Shown here piece by piece: positions 1-9,130 of a stretch of DNA of 44,361 nucleotides. Position 1 is the first letter of the stretch. The number at the start of each line of letters is the position of its first letter. A program made the translations under genes and the position numbers. Source of the stretch: Sphingomicrobium sp. (GTDB lineage: Bacteria; Pseudomonadota; Alphaproteobacteria; Sphingomonadales; Sphingomonadaceae); contig JANWLR010000056.1 in assembly GCA_025450755.1 (NCBI GenBank), forward strand, positions 1 through 44,361. Reading direction: 5' to 3'. The notes beneath the pieces were generated by a model. It was not told the origin of the DNA. It saw nothing but the letters and a program-made list of their open reading frames with translations, and did not search any database.

Positions 1-235
1 GACCGAGGCCGCGCTCGGTTGTGTCCACATTGCGAATCGTGAAGCTCGGAACCTGCGCCAGCATGTCGTAGGCGGTCTTGGGCGCGAACCGGGTGAAGTC
101 TGGCGCGGTATAGATGCGCTTGGCAGCTCCAGCCGTCGGTGCGGAAGCCCCGGCAGGCTGTGCCAAGGCGGGTGCGGTGACCAACAGGCTCGCAGTTGCA
201 AAGAGACCAATACGTAAACTACGCAACGCGAGCAT
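1..235 (-). CDS. TonB-dependent receptor, 5' end only (runs off left edge)
   Basis: Only the first 78 codons are present; the gene continues past base 1. The ATG at 235-233 follows a GGAG seven bases upstream; the ATG four bases earlier hits a stop after six codons and is excluded. The protein opens with a positively charged stretch and a hydrophobic core ending in ALAQ, a classical signal peptide cleaved near residue 24. After a Pro/Ala-rich spacer comes TAYDMLAQVPSFTIRNVD, which matches the start of the plug domain of outer-membrane TonB-dependent receptors (families with the A.DML..VPGF pattern). Such proteins import scarce substrates such as siderophores, metals or oligosaccharides across the outer membrane using TonB/ExbBD energy. 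The substrate cannot be read from this fragment. Two tandem palindromes lie 37-68 bases upstream of the start. Confidence 0.8.
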   Translation of the reverse strand, partial: MLALRSLRIGLFATASLLVTAPALAQPAGASAPTAGAAKRIYTAPDFTRFAPKTAYDMLAQVPSFTIRNVDTTERGLG

Positions 236-271
236 CCATATTCTCCTTGTTCGATCCGGTGCACGGGCCTC

Positions 272-303
272 GTGCTACATTTGTAGCGTGCTACATTTGT
301 AGC
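272..303. promoter_or_regulatory. Tandem TACANNTGTA palindromes (CopY/BlaI-type operator pair)
   Basis: The 16-mer GTGCTACATTTGTAGC occurs twice back to back (272-287 and 288-303). Each copy holds the palindrome GCTACA-TT-TGTAGC (274-287 and 290-303), so the centres are 16 bp apart. The core TACANNTGTA is the published binding pattern of the BlaI/MecI/CopY repressor family. The pair sits just upstream of the TonB-receptor start on the minus strand, where a repressor would act. The regulator gene is not in the window. Confidence 0.55.
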
Positions 304-352
304 GCACGCGCAAGCCCCTATTTTGAGAATCGACGAATGGTGGTGCCTTAGT

Positions 353-365
353 GCTGTATTACAGC
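353..365. repeat. Perfect palindrome GCTGTA-T-TACAGC
   Basis: GCTGTATTACAGC has 6-bp arms around a single central base and lies in the divergent region between the TonB receptor and dapE, 63 bp before the dapE ATG. The TGTA/TACA arrangement is inverted relative to the tandem TACA/TGTA sites nearby, so a different regulator would be expected. It may be an operator for either gene. No protein can be assigned. Confidence 0.35.
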
Positions 366-427
366 GATACTGGCTCCCTCAAGCGCTTCGTTTTGCTTCG
401 TCGCGGCAGGTTGCTAGGCAAGGCGCA

Positions 428-1558
428 ATGGCGAATCCGATCGATCCAGTTGCCTTCGCGGCCGAGCTCATCCGCTGCCCGAGCGTGACGCCTGCTCGCG
501 GCGAGGTCTTCGATATCCTTGAGAGGGCGCTGGAGCCGCTCGGCTTCACCGTTCACCGCTGGGTGATGGGCGAACCGCCGGACGGCCCAACCGAGAACAT
601 GGTTGCAATGCGGGGGTCCGGTTCACCCCATTTCGGTTTCGCGGGACACCTCGATGTCGTTCCGGCCGGCGAAGGCTGGGAGGGAAACCCGTACCGCGGT
701 GAAATCGAGAACGGAGTGCTGGTCGGCCGCGGCGCGAACGACATGAAGAGTGCGATTGCCGCCTATGTCGCCGCGGTCGCACGGCTCGAATCCGATCGGG
801 GAACGCTGTCGCTCCTGATTACCGGCGACGAGGAAGGCTATGCGACCTACGGCACGCCTCGGATCATCGACTGGCTGAACGAAAGGCAGACCCGCCCCGA
901 CATGATCCTGATCGGGGAGCCGACTTCGGTCGAGCGCCTCGGCGATACAGTGAAGATCGGGCGCCGGGGCTCGGTGAATATGTGGATTGAGGTTCCGGGG
1001 ATTCAGGGCCATGTCGCCTACCCGCACCGGGCGGCTAATCCTGTCCCTCCCCTCGCCCGGGTGATCGATGCCCTGAATTCGCTTCACCTCGACGATGGGA
1101 CGGAACAGTTTCCGCCTTCGAACCTCGAATTCACCTCGATCTCGACTCCCACGAGCGCAAGCAATGTCATCCCCGGTTCGGCAACCGCGCAGCTCAACAT
1201 CCGCTTCAACAATCTGCACCAAGGCGCCGACCTCGTCCGAATGGTCGAGGAGATCGCGGAACGCGAGGCGCCGGGATCGAAGGTGAGAGCGCGAATTTCA
1301 GGCGAGGCGTTTCTCACGCCTCCAGGAAAGCTCTTCGATATAGTCGTGGATGCAATCGAAGAGGAAACGGGTGCGAAGCCGGAACTCTCGACCAGCGGCG
1401 GCACCTCGGATGGGCGATTCTTGATCCAGCTTTGCCCCGTCGTCGATTTCGGCCTTCCCAACGCAACCATGCACAAGATCGGAGAATGCGCGACGGTGGC
1501 AGACATCCAGGCGCTGTCGCACATCTACCAACGAATCTTGAACAAGGTCCTGAGCTAG
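428..1558 (+). CDS. dapE: Succinyl-diaminopimelate desuccinylase DapE
   Basis: This is a cytoplasmic M20-family zinc hydrolase of 376 residues that removes succinate from N-succinyl-LL-2,6-diaminopimelate in the lysine and peptidoglycan (meso-DAP) pathway. The family motifs are all present: FAGHLDVVP with metal ligand H74 and catalytic D76, GRGANDMK with bridging ligand D105, and TGDEEG with catalytic E135 and ligand E136. Near the C-terminus GGTSDGRF and NATMHKIGE carry the remaining substrate and metal residues. I chose the ATG at 428 because the family N-terminus begins close to PVAFAAELIRCPSVTP; the same frame is open to a TTG at 323, but those 35 codons look non-conserved. The gene converges on cyoD with only 4 bp between the stop codons. 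Confidence 0.93.
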   Translation: MANPIDPVAFAAELIRCPSVTPARGEVFDILERALEPLGFTVHRWVMGEPPDGPTENMVAMRGSGSPHFGFAGHLDVVPAGEGWEGNPYRGEIENGVLVGRGANDMKSAIAAYVAAVARLESDRGTLSLLITGDEEGYATYGTPRIIDWLNERQTRPDMILIGEPTSVERLGDTVKIGRRGSVNMWIEVPGIQGHVAYPHRAANPVPPLARVIDALNSLHLDDGTEQFPPSNLEFTSISTPTSASNVIPGSATAQLNIRFNNLHQGADLVRMVEEIAEREAPGSKVRARISGEAFLTPPGKLFDIVVDAIEEETGAKPELSTSGGTSDGRFLIQLCPVVDFGLPNATMHKIGECATVADIQALSHIYQRILNKVLS

Positions 1559-1562
1559 AAGC

Positions 1563-1949
1563 TCAGTGCTGCATCTGCAGGTTCATGAGCTCCGGGCTGA
1601 CAGTCATGTTCGCGTTCATGTGAGCCATGATCCAGATGGTCCCGATCATCACCAGGAAGACAATCAAGACGCCAAAGGCGAGCGCCAGCACATTGTTAGT
1701 GTTGTCCGGGCCGCTCGTGATGTGGAGGAAGAAGACAAGGTGAACTCCCATCTGAGCGATGGCTAGCACGATCAGGCCAGTCGCGATCCCTGGCCCCCAT
1801 AGGACCGAGGTCGAAGCCACCCAGAACGAAACGCCGGTCAGAAGCAAGGCGAGACCGAGGCCGACGACATAGCTGACGGTCTCGCTCATCATGCTGTCAT
1901 GCGGCTCGCCCGGTGCGACATTCAGCCGTTCGGAATCGTTTTCGCTCAT
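1563..1949 (-). CDS. cyoD: Cytochrome bo3 ubiquinol oxidase subunit IV CyoD
   Basis: This 128-residue protein has three hydrophobic helices (roughly residues 25-45, 52-75 and 84-107), as expected for the small CyoD/CtaF-like subunit that assists folding of subunit I. The family region GVHLVFFLHIT in the second/third helix area is recognisable. The ATG at 1949 overlaps the cyoC stop by four bases (ATGA), so it is translated as the last gene of cyoABCD. The frame extends upstream through cyoC without another plausible start. It ends 4 bp from the dapE stop on the opposite strand, so there is no space for a separate intergenic terminator. Confidence 0.92.
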   Translation of the reverse strand: MSENDSERLNVAPGEPHDSMMSETVSYVVGLGLALLLTGVSFWVASTSVLWGPGIATGLIVLAIAQMGVHLVFFLHITSGPDNTNNVLALAFGVLIVFLVMIGTIWIMAHMNANMTVSPELMNLQMQH

Positions 1950-2590
1950 GACAGGGTCCCGATCAGATAGACGATGGTGAAAATGGCCACCCATATGATG
2001 TCGAGGGCGTGCCAGAAGACGCTGAAGCAAAGCAGTCGGCGAAGGATGTGCTGCTGGAATCCTTTCGCCCAGATCTGGGCCATCATCGTGCCGAGCCACA
2101 ACAGTCCGCAAGTAATGTGCAGGCCGTGGCATCCGACGAGCGTGAAGAAGGCGGAAAGGAATGCGCTGCGCTGCGGCGGCGCCCCTTCGGCCACCATCGA
2201 AGCGAACTCGTACAGTTCAATTGACAGGAAGACGAGGCCGAGCAGGCCGGTGAGCACGAGCCAGCCCTGCGTCCAAATCATGTTGGCGCGCTTGGCGGTG
2301 ATCATCGCCAGACCGCACACGAAGCTCGACAGCAGCAGAGCGATGGTCTCGACCGCCACGAGATCGCGGTGGAACAATTGGCTTGTGGTCGGCCCGCCGT
2401 CGTTGGCATGGACAAGCGTCGCGTAGGTCGCGAACAGCGCCGAGAAAAGGACCATGTCCGACAGGACGAACAGCCAGAATCCGTAGGGAACGACGATGCT
2501 TTTGGACTCCGGACCGCGCTGACCAAGGCCGGTGTCCTCCGACGCGCCGTGGGTCAGACCGACCATTGGGGCTTCGATGCCGGCCGTCAC
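1946..2590 (-). CDS. cyoC: Cytochrome bo3 ubiquinol oxidase subunit III CyoC
   Basis: The product is a 214-residue inner-membrane protein with five predicted helices, the usual plan for CyoC (heme-copper oxidase subunit III). The conserved stretch [15 protein letters not shown] lies in the first helix, and [14 protein letters not shown] carries the typical HG.H motif of subunit III. The last helix contains [13 protein letters not shown], a strong family signature. It starts with ATG four bases inside the end of cyoB and overlaps cyoD by four bases. It stabilises the catalytic subunit and the proton-entry pathway of the terminal oxidase. Confidence 0.94.
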   Translation of the reverse strand: MTAGIEAPMVGLTHGASEDTGLGQRGPESKSIVVPYGFWLFVLSDMVLFSALFATYATLVHANDGGPTTSQLFHRDLVAVETIALLLSSFVCGLAMITAKRANMIWTQGWLVLTGLLGLVFLSIELYEFASMVAEGAPPQRSAFLSAFFTLVGCHGLHITCGLLWLGTMMAQIWAKGFQQHILRRLLCFSVFWHALDIIWVAIFTIVYLIGTLS

Positions 2591-4599
2591 GTGGATTGGC
2601 TCACTGTGTGGAGGTGCTCCATGCGAATGCGCCGCCGCTCGCGCGCGTTGGCGATGACCTCCTCAACCGGGATGATATGCTCATGCTCGTCCCGCCACGC
2701 GTACCAGACGAAGATGGCGAAGGCGCCGATCAGGCCGACGATCGCTAGCCACCAGATGTACCAGATGATGGCGAAGCCGCAGAGCGAGGCGAAGAAGGCA
2801 ACGATGATGCCGGTCGGTGTGTTCACCGGCATTTCGATCGGCTGGTAGTTGGGCTCAGGAATCAGCTGCTCTTCCTTGATCGCAGTCTGCTTGCGCGTCC
2901 AATAGGCTTCCTCGCCGTGAACGTCGGGAAGCACTGCAAAATTGTAGTGTGGTGGCGGCGACAGGGTCAGCCATTCGAGCGTCCGTCCATCCCAGGGGTC
3001 GCCGCTGACGTCGCGCCGCTGGTCGCGCGTCTTGATTGAGTAGAGCAGCTGGACGACCGTCAGGACGATGCCGAGCCCAATGATCGCCGCACCCACGAAC
3101 GCGACGTCCAGCCACGGGGCCCAGGTCGGGTCGGGAATATGCTGCATCCGCCGCGTGGCGCCCCAGAAGCCGAGCACGTAAAGCGGCATGAAGGCGAGAT
3201 GGAATCCGATAAACCAGCACCAGAAGACGGCTTTCCCGAGGCGCTCGTCGAGCGTGAACCCGAATGCTTTGGGGAACCAGTAAGTGTAGCCTGCCATAAG
3301 GGCGAACACGACGCCGCCGATGATCACCTGGTGGAAGTGAGCCACGAGGAAGAGGCTGTTGTGGACGATGAAATCGACGGGCGGGATTGCGAGAAGGACG
3401 CCGGTAAGCCCGCCGATGACGAAAGTCAGCATGAAACCGATCAAATAATACATCGGGACGGTGAAGCGGACGCGCCCACCGTACATCGTGAACAACCAGT
3501 TGTAGATTTTCACGCCTGTCGGCACCCCGATGATCATGCTGGCGATGCCGAAGACGGCGTTCACATCAGCGCCGGCACCCATCGTGAAGAAATGGTGCAG
3601 CCAGACGCAAAAGGAGATTATGCAGATCGCGAGCGTCGCGAAGACCATTGAGCGATAGCCGAAGAGCGGCTTGCCCGAGAAGGTCGCGGCGACCTCCGAA
3701 TATATACCGAAGGCGGGAAGGACGAGGATGTAGACCTCGGGATGCCCCCAGACCCAGATGAGGTTCATGTAGAGCATCGAGTTGCCGCCGCCGTCGTTCG
3801 TGAAAAAGTGAAAACCGAGATATCGGTCAAGCATCAGCAGCGCCAAGGAGACGGTCAGCACGGGGAAGGCGGCAAGGATCAGCAAGTTTGAGGCGAGAGC
3901 TGTCCAGCAGAATACCGGCATGCGCAGGTAGCTCATTCCGGGAGCTCGGGTCTTGAGAATGGTCGTCACGAAATTGACGGCCGTGAGCACCGTGCCGACG
4001 CCGGAGATCTGAAGCGCGACCAAATAATAGTCGACCCCGACTCCAGGCGAGAAGGCTTTCTCGCTGAGCGGCGGAAATGCCAGCCAGCCGGTGCGCGCAA
4101 ACTCGCCGAGGAACAGGCTGAGATTCACGAGCAGCGCTCCCGAGGCGGTAAGCCAGAAGCTCGCGTTATTCATCGTCGGGAACGCCACGTCGCGAACGCC
4201 CAGTTGAAGCGGCACAACGAAATTCATGAAACCGATCACGAACGGCATCGCGACGAAGAAGATCATGATCGTGCCGTGAGCGGAAAAGATCTGGTCGTAA
4301 TGTTCGGGCGGCAAATATCCTTGCGACTGACCGATGGCCATGGCCTGCTGCGCGCGCATCATGATCGCGTCGGCGAAGCCCCTTACCAGCATCACCAACG
4401 CCAGTGTGATGTACATGATGCCGATGCGCTTGTGGTCCGTGGAGGTGATGTATTCGTTCCACAGATATGGCCACCAGCCCTTCATCGTGATCCAGATGAC
4501 GATTGCCGCAACCGCTGCGAGGACGACGAGCGACGTGATCAGCGGGATCGGCTGATTGAACGGGATTGCATCCCAGGTCAGTCTACCAAAGAGCGTCAT
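2587..4599 (-). CDS. cyoB: Cytochrome bo3 ubiquinol oxidase subunit I CyoB
   Basis: This is the 670-residue catalytic subunit of a proton-pumping quinol oxidase in the inner membrane. Low-spin heme and heme-copper ligands are visible: the [10 protein letters not shown] histidine near residue 108, [15 protein letters not shown] with the His-Tyr pair of the CuB site and its proton-channel glutamate, HHFF, and the [11 protein letters not shown] histidines for CuB and hemes. D-channel residues occur in [16 protein letters not shown], as in E. coli CyoB. About fifteen membrane helices and a long C-terminal extension match the CyoB subfamily. Overlaps of four bases join it to cyoA upstream and cyoC downstream. 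No heme O synthase gene (cyoE) follows, so that enzyme must be encoded elsewhere. Confidence 0.97.
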   Translation of the reverse strand: MTLFGRLTWDAIPFNQPIPLITSLVVLAAVAAIVIWITMKGWWPYLWNEYITSTDHKRIGIMYITLALVMLVRGFADAIMMRAQQAMAIGQSQGYLPPEHYDQIFSAHGTIMIFFVAMPFVIGFMNFVVPLQLGVRDVAFPTMNNASFWLTASGALLVNLSLFLGEFARTGWLAFPPLSEKAFSPGVGVDYYLVALQISGVGTVLTAVNFVTTILKTRAPGMSYLRMPVFCWTALASNLLILAAFPVLTVSLALLMLDRYLGFHFFTNDGGGNSMLYMNLIWVWGHPEVYILVLPAFGIYSEVAATFSGKPLFGYRSMVFATLAICIISFCVWLHHFFTMGAGADVNAVFGIASMIIGVPTGVKIYNWLFTMYGGRVRFTVPMYYLIGFMLTFVIGGLTGVLLAIPPVDFIVHNSLFLVAHFHQVIIGGVVFALMAGYTYWFPKAFGFTLDERLGKAVFWCWFIGFHLAFMPLYVLGFWGATRRMQHIPDPTWAPWLDVAFVGAAIIGLGIVLTVVQLLYSIKTRDQRRDVSGDPWDGRTLEWLTLSPPPHYNFAVLPDVHGEEAYWTRKQTAIKEEQLIPEPNYQPIEMPVNTPTGIIVAFFASLCGFAIIWYIWWLAIVGLIGAFAIFVWYAWRDEHEHIIPVEEVIANARERRRIRMEHLHTVSQST

Positions 4600-5492
4600 G
4601 CCTTTGTTCCGTTTACAGGCCGGTTATGATCCGGCAGAGGCACCGGATTGCTCGGCACCCGGTTCGCAAGGATGGCGTCGAAAAGCCCGGGCGCGACCGC
4701 CCCATAGGTCATCGGTTTCACATAGCTGCTGGGCTTCGAGAGCGCGGCATAGCCGGCACTGTCGAGCTTGAGCCCCGAGCCGTGCGCGCCCTGCTCCCAC
4801 ATTGCGAACTGATCGGGCGGAAGAACCTGGACCTTGAATTGCATTCCGGAAAATCCGTCACCGCTGAAATGCGAGGACAGGCCGTTAAAGACTCCAACCC
4901 GATCCGCCTGCAGGTTCAGGCGAGTCGCCATTCGCGGCATTGTGTAGATCATGGTGCCCATCTGCGGGACGAAGAAGCTGTTCCAGACGGTCGCGGAGGT
5001 TAGCCGGAAGCTCACAGGAGTACCTGCGGGGACGACAAGCTGGTTGACGGTCGCGAAGCCCTGGTCGGGGTAGATGAACAGCCACTTCCAGTCGAGCGAG
5101 ACGACTTCGACCTTGAGCGCCGGCGTTTTCGAAGCGAGCGGCTTGCTCGGCTCCAGATCATGACTCCCGATCCACGCAATTCCGCCCAGCAGCATGATCG
5201 TGAGCGCAGGGATCGCCCAGACGACCATTTCGATCGCTCCAGAATATTCCCAGTCGGGCCTGTACTCGGCCTTCGTGTTTCCGCGCCGGAACCACCAGGC
5301 GACCCCGACGGTGGCGATCATCGTCGGGATAATGATCGCGAGCATGATCGCGGTTGAGTTGATGAGGATCTGCTTCTCGGCTCCGGCGACCGGCCCGACG
5401 GGATCGAGAATGCCCCGATTGCAGGCGGAGGTGAGCAGCACCGGGACCACTACAAGTCCCGCACGGGTTGATCGGCGGAATCCGCTGCGCAT
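4596..5492 (-). CDS. cyoA: Cytochrome bo3 ubiquinol oxidase subunit II CyoA (lipoprotein)
   Basis: The first gene of the cyo operon encodes a 298-residue subunit II. The N-terminus ends in the lipobox LTSAC, so the mature protein starts with a lipidated cysteine near residue 24. Two membrane helices follow (about 45-68 and 88-108) and then a periplasmic cupredoxin domain with [20 protein letters not shown]. The CuA ligand set CxxxCxxxH of cytochrome c oxidases is absent, which identifies a quinol oxidase. [17 protein letters not shown] and [13 protein letters not shown] are typical of CyoA. The ATG at 5492 has only a weak ribosome binding site. The 179 bp upstream of it should hold the operon promoter; I see no clear Fnr box there. 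Confidence 0.95.
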   Translation of the reverse strand: MRSGFRRSTRAGLVVVPVLLTSACNRGILDPVGPVAGAEKQILINSTAIMLAIIIPTMIATVGVAWWFRRGNTKAEYRPDWEYSGAIEMVVWAIPALTIMLLGGIAWIGSHDLEPSKPLASKTPALKVEVVSLDWKWLFIYPDQGFATVNQLVVPAGTPVSFRLTSATVWNSFFVPQMGTMIYTMPRMATRLNLQADRVGVFNGLSSHFSGDGFSGMQFKVQVLPPDQFAMWEQGAHGSGLKLDSAGYAALSKPSSYVKPMTYGAVAPGLFDAILANRVPSNPVPLPDHNRPVNGTKA

Positions 5493-5671
5493 CAGATCGA
5501 CTTGGCCCCGGTTGAGTGCACGCTCCCCCCTCGGATTCGAACGCGGCTTTGTAGCGAGAGACGAATGGATAAGCGAGGAGGTTCCAAATGCCGCGAGGCC
5601 GCTGCGAAGTTGGTTAGCCAGCGCCCCCGGACGGACGCTGAAAAGCTAATTCTGACCGGCGGCTGCGAGGC

Positions 5672-7357
5672 TCAGGCGACGGACTTTGCGCCGCCGCTTC
5701 GCCCGCTGTTCGTCCAAGCAAGAAAGTCCTGCTCGAACATCGGCTGCGAGAAGACGAACCCTTGCACCGTGTCACAACCCATTGCCCGCAGGATGTCGGC
5801 CTGGGCGACGGTCTCGACCGCTTCTGCGACCACCTCGCATTCGACACCCTTGATCAGCTGAATCACCGCCTGGACGATCACTCGCGCTTTCTCGCTGGTA
5901 TCGATCTCGGCGATCAGCGACGGATCAAGCTTGACCCGATCGAGCGGCATTGAGCGCAGACGGGCGAGATTTGAATAGCCGGTTCCGAAATCGTCGATCG
6001 CAATGCACGCGCCGTCGCTCCGGAGGGCGGCGATTTCCTCAAGCACGGAAGTGCTGACTTCCATTGCCGCGCTCTCGGTGAACTCAAGCTCGACCATCGC
6101 GAGCGGCACGCCGGCATCGGCGAAACTCTGGCGCAACTTGAGGAAGAAGTCGGGCCGCTCGACCTGGCGCGGGCTGATGTTGAAAGCGAGACGGCCTTCG
6201 AATCCATCGCGATGCCAGGAGGAGAGCGTTGTTGCGACCTCACCGATTACCCAGTCCCCAATCTCCGCAATCAGGCCGGTACGCTCAGCGACAGGGATGA
6301 AGGTCCCCGGTTGACGCAAGCCGTCTCGGGGGTGGTTCCAGCGCAGCAAGGCCTCAGCGCCCGCCACCTCGCCAGTCACGAGGCTCATCTGCGGCTGAAA
6401 TGCCAGTACGAATTCGTTGCGCTGCACGGCTTCGCTGAGCGCCTTTTCGGTGTCCACCCTTTGCTGGTGGTCGGCTGCAAGATCCGCATTGAACAGGCAA
6501 TGCTGGCCGCCTCCGCTCGACTTCGCGCAATACATTGCGATGTCGGCCGCACGCATCAGCGCCTCGATGCTCGTTCCATGGTCGGGGGAGATGCCAATTC
6601 CGATCGATGCGCCAATGTCGACGCTATGCGAGCAGAGCTCGAACGGCTCCGAGATGGCAAGGACAACCCGGCGTGCGATACGCTCGATGTCCGGAACCGA
6701 ATCGATCTCCGGGAAAAAAATCGTGAATTCGTCGCCGGCAAGGCGCGCGAGCAATGGACGAGTTCGAGCACTACCATTGAACTCGGCATTCACGACGACG
6801 CGGAGGCGGTTGGCAACCATGATCAAAAGCTGGTCGCCGCGGGCGTGGCCGAGGCTGTCATTGACCATCTTGAAGCGGTCGAGGTCGACGAACAGCATCG
6901 CCGAATGGGAATCATCAAGAACTTCGCTCATCAGCTTGTCGGCTTCCGACCGGAAGTGCAGCCGATTGGGAAGCGACGTCACGGGGTCGTACATTCCGAG
7001 CGCATGGGCATTCTCGATCGAGGCCCGGACCTCCGCAAAGAGGCTGTCCACCGCCGTGGCGAGCTTGGGCATTGTGCGCTGGACCGCGGGCGGCGCAGGC
7101 GAGACGAGGTCGCCATCCTCGACCGCGAGCAAACGCTCGCTCAAAGCGGCGAGTGCTCTCGCGCTCTCGCTATTGGGACGTTCCGCCGCAACGTAACTGA
7201 TCAGCAGGCAAAAAGCCCCGGCAACCAGCGCAGCGAGGATCTTTTCGTCGAACGCCGTCAAATAGAGGAGCGCCGTCAGCGAAAAGAGAAAAGACGCAAT
7301 CCCGGCAGCGCACGACAGGATCGCGTTGCTGATCTGTTGGGCCGTGCCTGCCTTCAT
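5672..7357 (-). CDS. Membrane GGDEF-EAL protein, probable c-di-GMP phosphodiesterase
   Basis: This 561-residue protein has two N-terminal helices (about 12-35 and 38-57), a short coiled linker, a GGDEF domain (about 120-290) and an EAL domain (about 305-550). The GGDEF signature reads AGDEF (207-211) and the inhibitory site RxxD reads RTRP, so diguanylate cyclase activity is possible but product inhibition is probably lost. The EAL domain looks catalytically complete: AEALLRW at 334-340, ELEFTES, IDDFGTGYSNLARL, KLDPSL, AEAVET and QGFVFSQP. It most likely hydrolyses the second messenger c-di-GMP at the inner membrane and so affects motility or attachment. No PAS or other sensor domain is visible. 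It is monocistronic, 74 bp downstream of smr. Confidence 0.9.
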   Translation of the reverse strand: MKAGTAQQISNAILSCAAGIASFLFSLTALLYLTAFDEKILAALVAGAFCLLISYVAAERPNSESARALAALSERLLAVEDGDLVSPAPPAVQRTMPKLATAVDSLFAEVRASIENAHALGMYDPVTSLPNRLHFRSEADKLMSEVLDDSHSAMLFVDLDRFKMVNDSLGHARGDQLLIMVANRLRVVVNAEFNGSARTRPLLARLAGDEFTIFFPEIDSVPDIERIARRVVLAISEPFELCSHSVDIGASIGIGISPDHGTSIEALMRAADIAMYCAKSSGGGQHCLFNADLAADHQQRVDTEKALSEAVQRNEFVLAFQPQMSLVTGEVAGAEALLRWNHPRDGLRQPGTFIPVAERTGLIAEIGDWVIGEVATTLSSWHRDGFEGRLAFNISPRQVERPDFFLKLRQSFADAGVPLAMVELEFTESAAMEVSTSVLEEIAALRSDGACIAIDDFGTGYSNLARLRSMPLDRVKLDPSLIAEIDTSEKARVIVQAVIQLIKGVECEVVAEAVETVAQADILRAMGCDTVQGFVFSQPMFEQDFLAWTNSGRSGGAKSVA

Positions 7358-7410
7358 CGTGCGGATGCGCCTCGAGGGACGGAAAGAGTCCGCCTACACG
7401 CTCGCGTTAA

Positions 7411-7417
7411 TGATTCG
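7411..7417. promoter_or_regulatory. GcrA/CcrM-type motif TGATTCG upstream of the GGDEF-EAL gene
   Basis: TGATTCG fits YGAKTCG, the GcrA-associated methylation motif described in Caulobacter, and contains the CcrM target GANTC. It lies in the 74-bp gap about 55 bp before the GGDEF-EAL start and is flanked by two TTAA tetramers (7407-7410 and 7421-7424), spaced 10 bp rather than the 7 bp of a CtrA box. Cell-cycle control is an inference only. Confidence 0.3.
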
Positions 7418-7431
7418 AGGTTAAGAAAACG

Positions 7432-7956
7432 TCAGCGGCGCGGCTGCCTCCGGCGCAAAATCAAATAGAGGCTCCCTCCTCCGCCATGACGTCGGTGCGC
7501 GCCGCGTACGGCGGCAATGTCCGATGCGTGGCGTGAGGCGGCGAGCCAGTCGTGGACTGCTGCGCGAATCCGGCCGCGCTCGACCGGCGGATCGCCCGGA
7601 CGATGGTGACCGGTGATCAGCAAAACGACGCGCTGGCCCCTTGCGATCGCCTGTTCCAGGCTGCGGTCGATCGCAGACCAGGCACGATCGAGACTCATTC
7701 CGTGGAGGTCGAGCACCCGGTCCGGCTCAACCGAGCCGCTGCTCAGCCTTCTGTCCCAGCTTCCGTCGAGCGTCTTGTGGGCAATGGGAATGATCCTGGC
7801 TGAAGCTGCGGCAGGTCTTCCCAGCGCCTTGGCGAGCTTCGGCGCAGCGGTGACCTGCACTGGCCGTTCAATGGTTTGAGGCTCACGCGATAAGGGCCGG
7901 ATCGTTGCCGCGACGCGCGCCCAGAGCTCCGCCTCCTCAGGGCTGAGCGAGCGCAC
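7432..7956 (-). CDS. Smr-domain protein (MutS2 C-terminal-like nuclease domain)
   Basis: The product is 174 residues with a charged N-terminal half and a C-terminal Smr domain. The domain signatures are LDLHGMSLDRAW, VVLLITGHHRPGDPP, GRIRAAVHDWL and RRHGGGGSLYLILRRR, matching the LDLHG and GxG elements of stand-alone Smr proteins. Members of this family bind or nick branched nucleic acids or are linked to ribosome rescue; the exact role of the short alphaproteobacterial form is not settled. The GTG at 7956 overlaps the end of mltA by 20 bases, and Tim44-like, mltA and smr form one transcription unit. Confidence 0.88.
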   Translation of the reverse strand: MRSLSPEEAELWARVAATIRPLSREPQTIERPVQVTAAPKLAKALGRPAAASARIIPIAHKTLDGSWDRRLSSGSVEPDRVLDLHGMSLDRAWSAIDRSLEQAIARGQRVVLLITGHHRPGDPPVERGRIRAAVHDWLAASRHASDIAAVRGAHRRHGGGGSLYLILRRRQPRR

Positions 7957-9130
7957 GGGCGGCTGTGCCCTTCGGCACTAGAATCAGCGCTTCGCCGTTG
8001 GCGGACATCCCGCCGGCAATCGCTGCCGCATCAGCGCCGGCACCCCAATAAGTGTCGAAGCGGTTGGGACCCTTGATGGCCCCGCCGGTGTCCTGGGCAA
8101 CCCATAAGCCGTCAACTTCGGCGCGGTCGGCCCTCTCAAGGTAGATGGGTGCACCGAGGGGCACGTAGTTCGGGTCCGCGGCAACGGTCGTTCGGTCCGC
8201 GATCGGCACCGCCAGCGCCCCCAGCGGAGCGGAGCCGGCAATCTGTTTGAAGAAGACATAGGACAGGTTCTGGCGCATCAGCTCGCGACCCAAATCGGGG
8301 TTTGCGCGAATCCAATCCTTGATTGCCTGCATGCTGGCGCCGCCGGCCGGAAGGATGTTCTGTTCGCGAAGCAGCCGGCCGATTGCGACATAATCGCGTC
8401 CGTTTTGCCCGGCATAGCCGATCTGCATCGTGGTCCCGTCGTCGAAGCGGACCAGCGCCGAGCCCTGGATCTCGGCGAAGAACAGTTCGACGGGGTCCTT
8501 GGCCCAAGCGATTTCCAGCCCCTTCCCTGCCAGCGCTCCGTCATCGATCTCTGGCCGCGTGTAATAGAGCACGCAGGTGCCGGTTTGATCGATTCGACCA
8601 CGGCCCGTACCTCCATCGGGGCGGGTGCACCGAACGAGGTCGGGGGGCAGCCTGTAGATGGGAGCATAGCCGGGTTGCGGCGTGCGCGATCCCTCGATCT
8701 CCGGCTCGTAATAGCCCGTCGCAAATGCCCGGCCGTCGCCGACCTTCACCCAATCGAAGCCGTAATAGAAAAATCCTGGCGCATAGGTCGGATCGAGGCT
8801 CGCCGCCTGCGCGCACAGCGCTTGCCAATCGCTTGCCTGGGTTAGGCCGGAGGAATCCGTGCGGGTTGTAACCGCGGGGCAACTCATCCGGAACACGAAG
8901 AGAGCTTTTACTGCCCGGTCCGGGTTGAGCACACGAGGCGATTGAATCTGGACTCCTGTATCAACCGCATTGCGGCCCACCGGAGATGGCGGAGTTGTTG
9001 GAACTGGGACCGGGGCCGGTGCGGGAGCGGGTGCGCTCGGCGGAGTCTCAGGCGGGGGTGCAGGACGCGTTGCGCAAGCGGAAAGCAGAGCGAGTACGGC
9101 GGCGGCCGCGAGCCGCTTCAGAAGCCTCAC
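7937..9130 (-). CDS. mltA: Membrane-bound lytic murein transglycosylase A
   Basis: This 397-residue lipoprotein cleaves peptidoglycan glycan strands with formation of 1,6-anhydro-muramic acid. The N-terminal signal ends in the lipobox LLSAC, with the lipidated Cys near residue 19, followed by a proline-rich linker to about residue 50. The MltA domain contains FATGYYEPEIEGSR. The C-terminal 3D domain contains VAQDTGGAIKGPNRFDTYWG, which supplies the catalytic aspartates. It starts with GTG in a GTGA overlap with the Tim44-like gene. Acting at the outer membrane, it belongs to cell-wall turnover. Confidence 0.93.
   Translation of the reverse strand: MRLLKRLAAAAVLALLSACATRPAPPPETPPSAPAPAPAPVPVPTTPPSPVGRNAVDTGVQIQSPRVLNPDRAVKALFVFRMSCPAVTTRTDSSGLTQASDWQALCAQAASLDPTYAPGFFYYGFDWVKVGDGRAFATGYYEPEIEGSRTPQPGYAPIYRLPPDLVRCTRPDGGTGRGRIDQTGTCVLYYTRPEIDDGALAGKGLEIAWAKDPVELFFAEIQGSALVRFDDGTTMQIGYAGQNGRDYVAIGRLLREQNILPAGGASMQAIKDWIRANPDLGRELMRQNLSYVFFKQIAGSAPLGALAVPIADRTTVAADPNYVPLGAPIYLERADRAEVDGLWVAQDTGGAIKGPNRFDTYWGAGADAAAIAGGMSANGEALILVPKGTAARALAQP

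Noticed and set aside
623-1222. Long minus-strand open frame opposite dapE
   Set aside because: It is a shadow of the dapE codon pattern in GC-rich DNA; Arg/Pro/Asp-rich composition and no family pattern.
6212-7468. A 418-codon plus-strand frame opposite the GGDEF-EAL gene
   Set aside because: The opposite strand has clear GGDEF and EAL motifs; the plus frame shows only low-complexity charged sequence.
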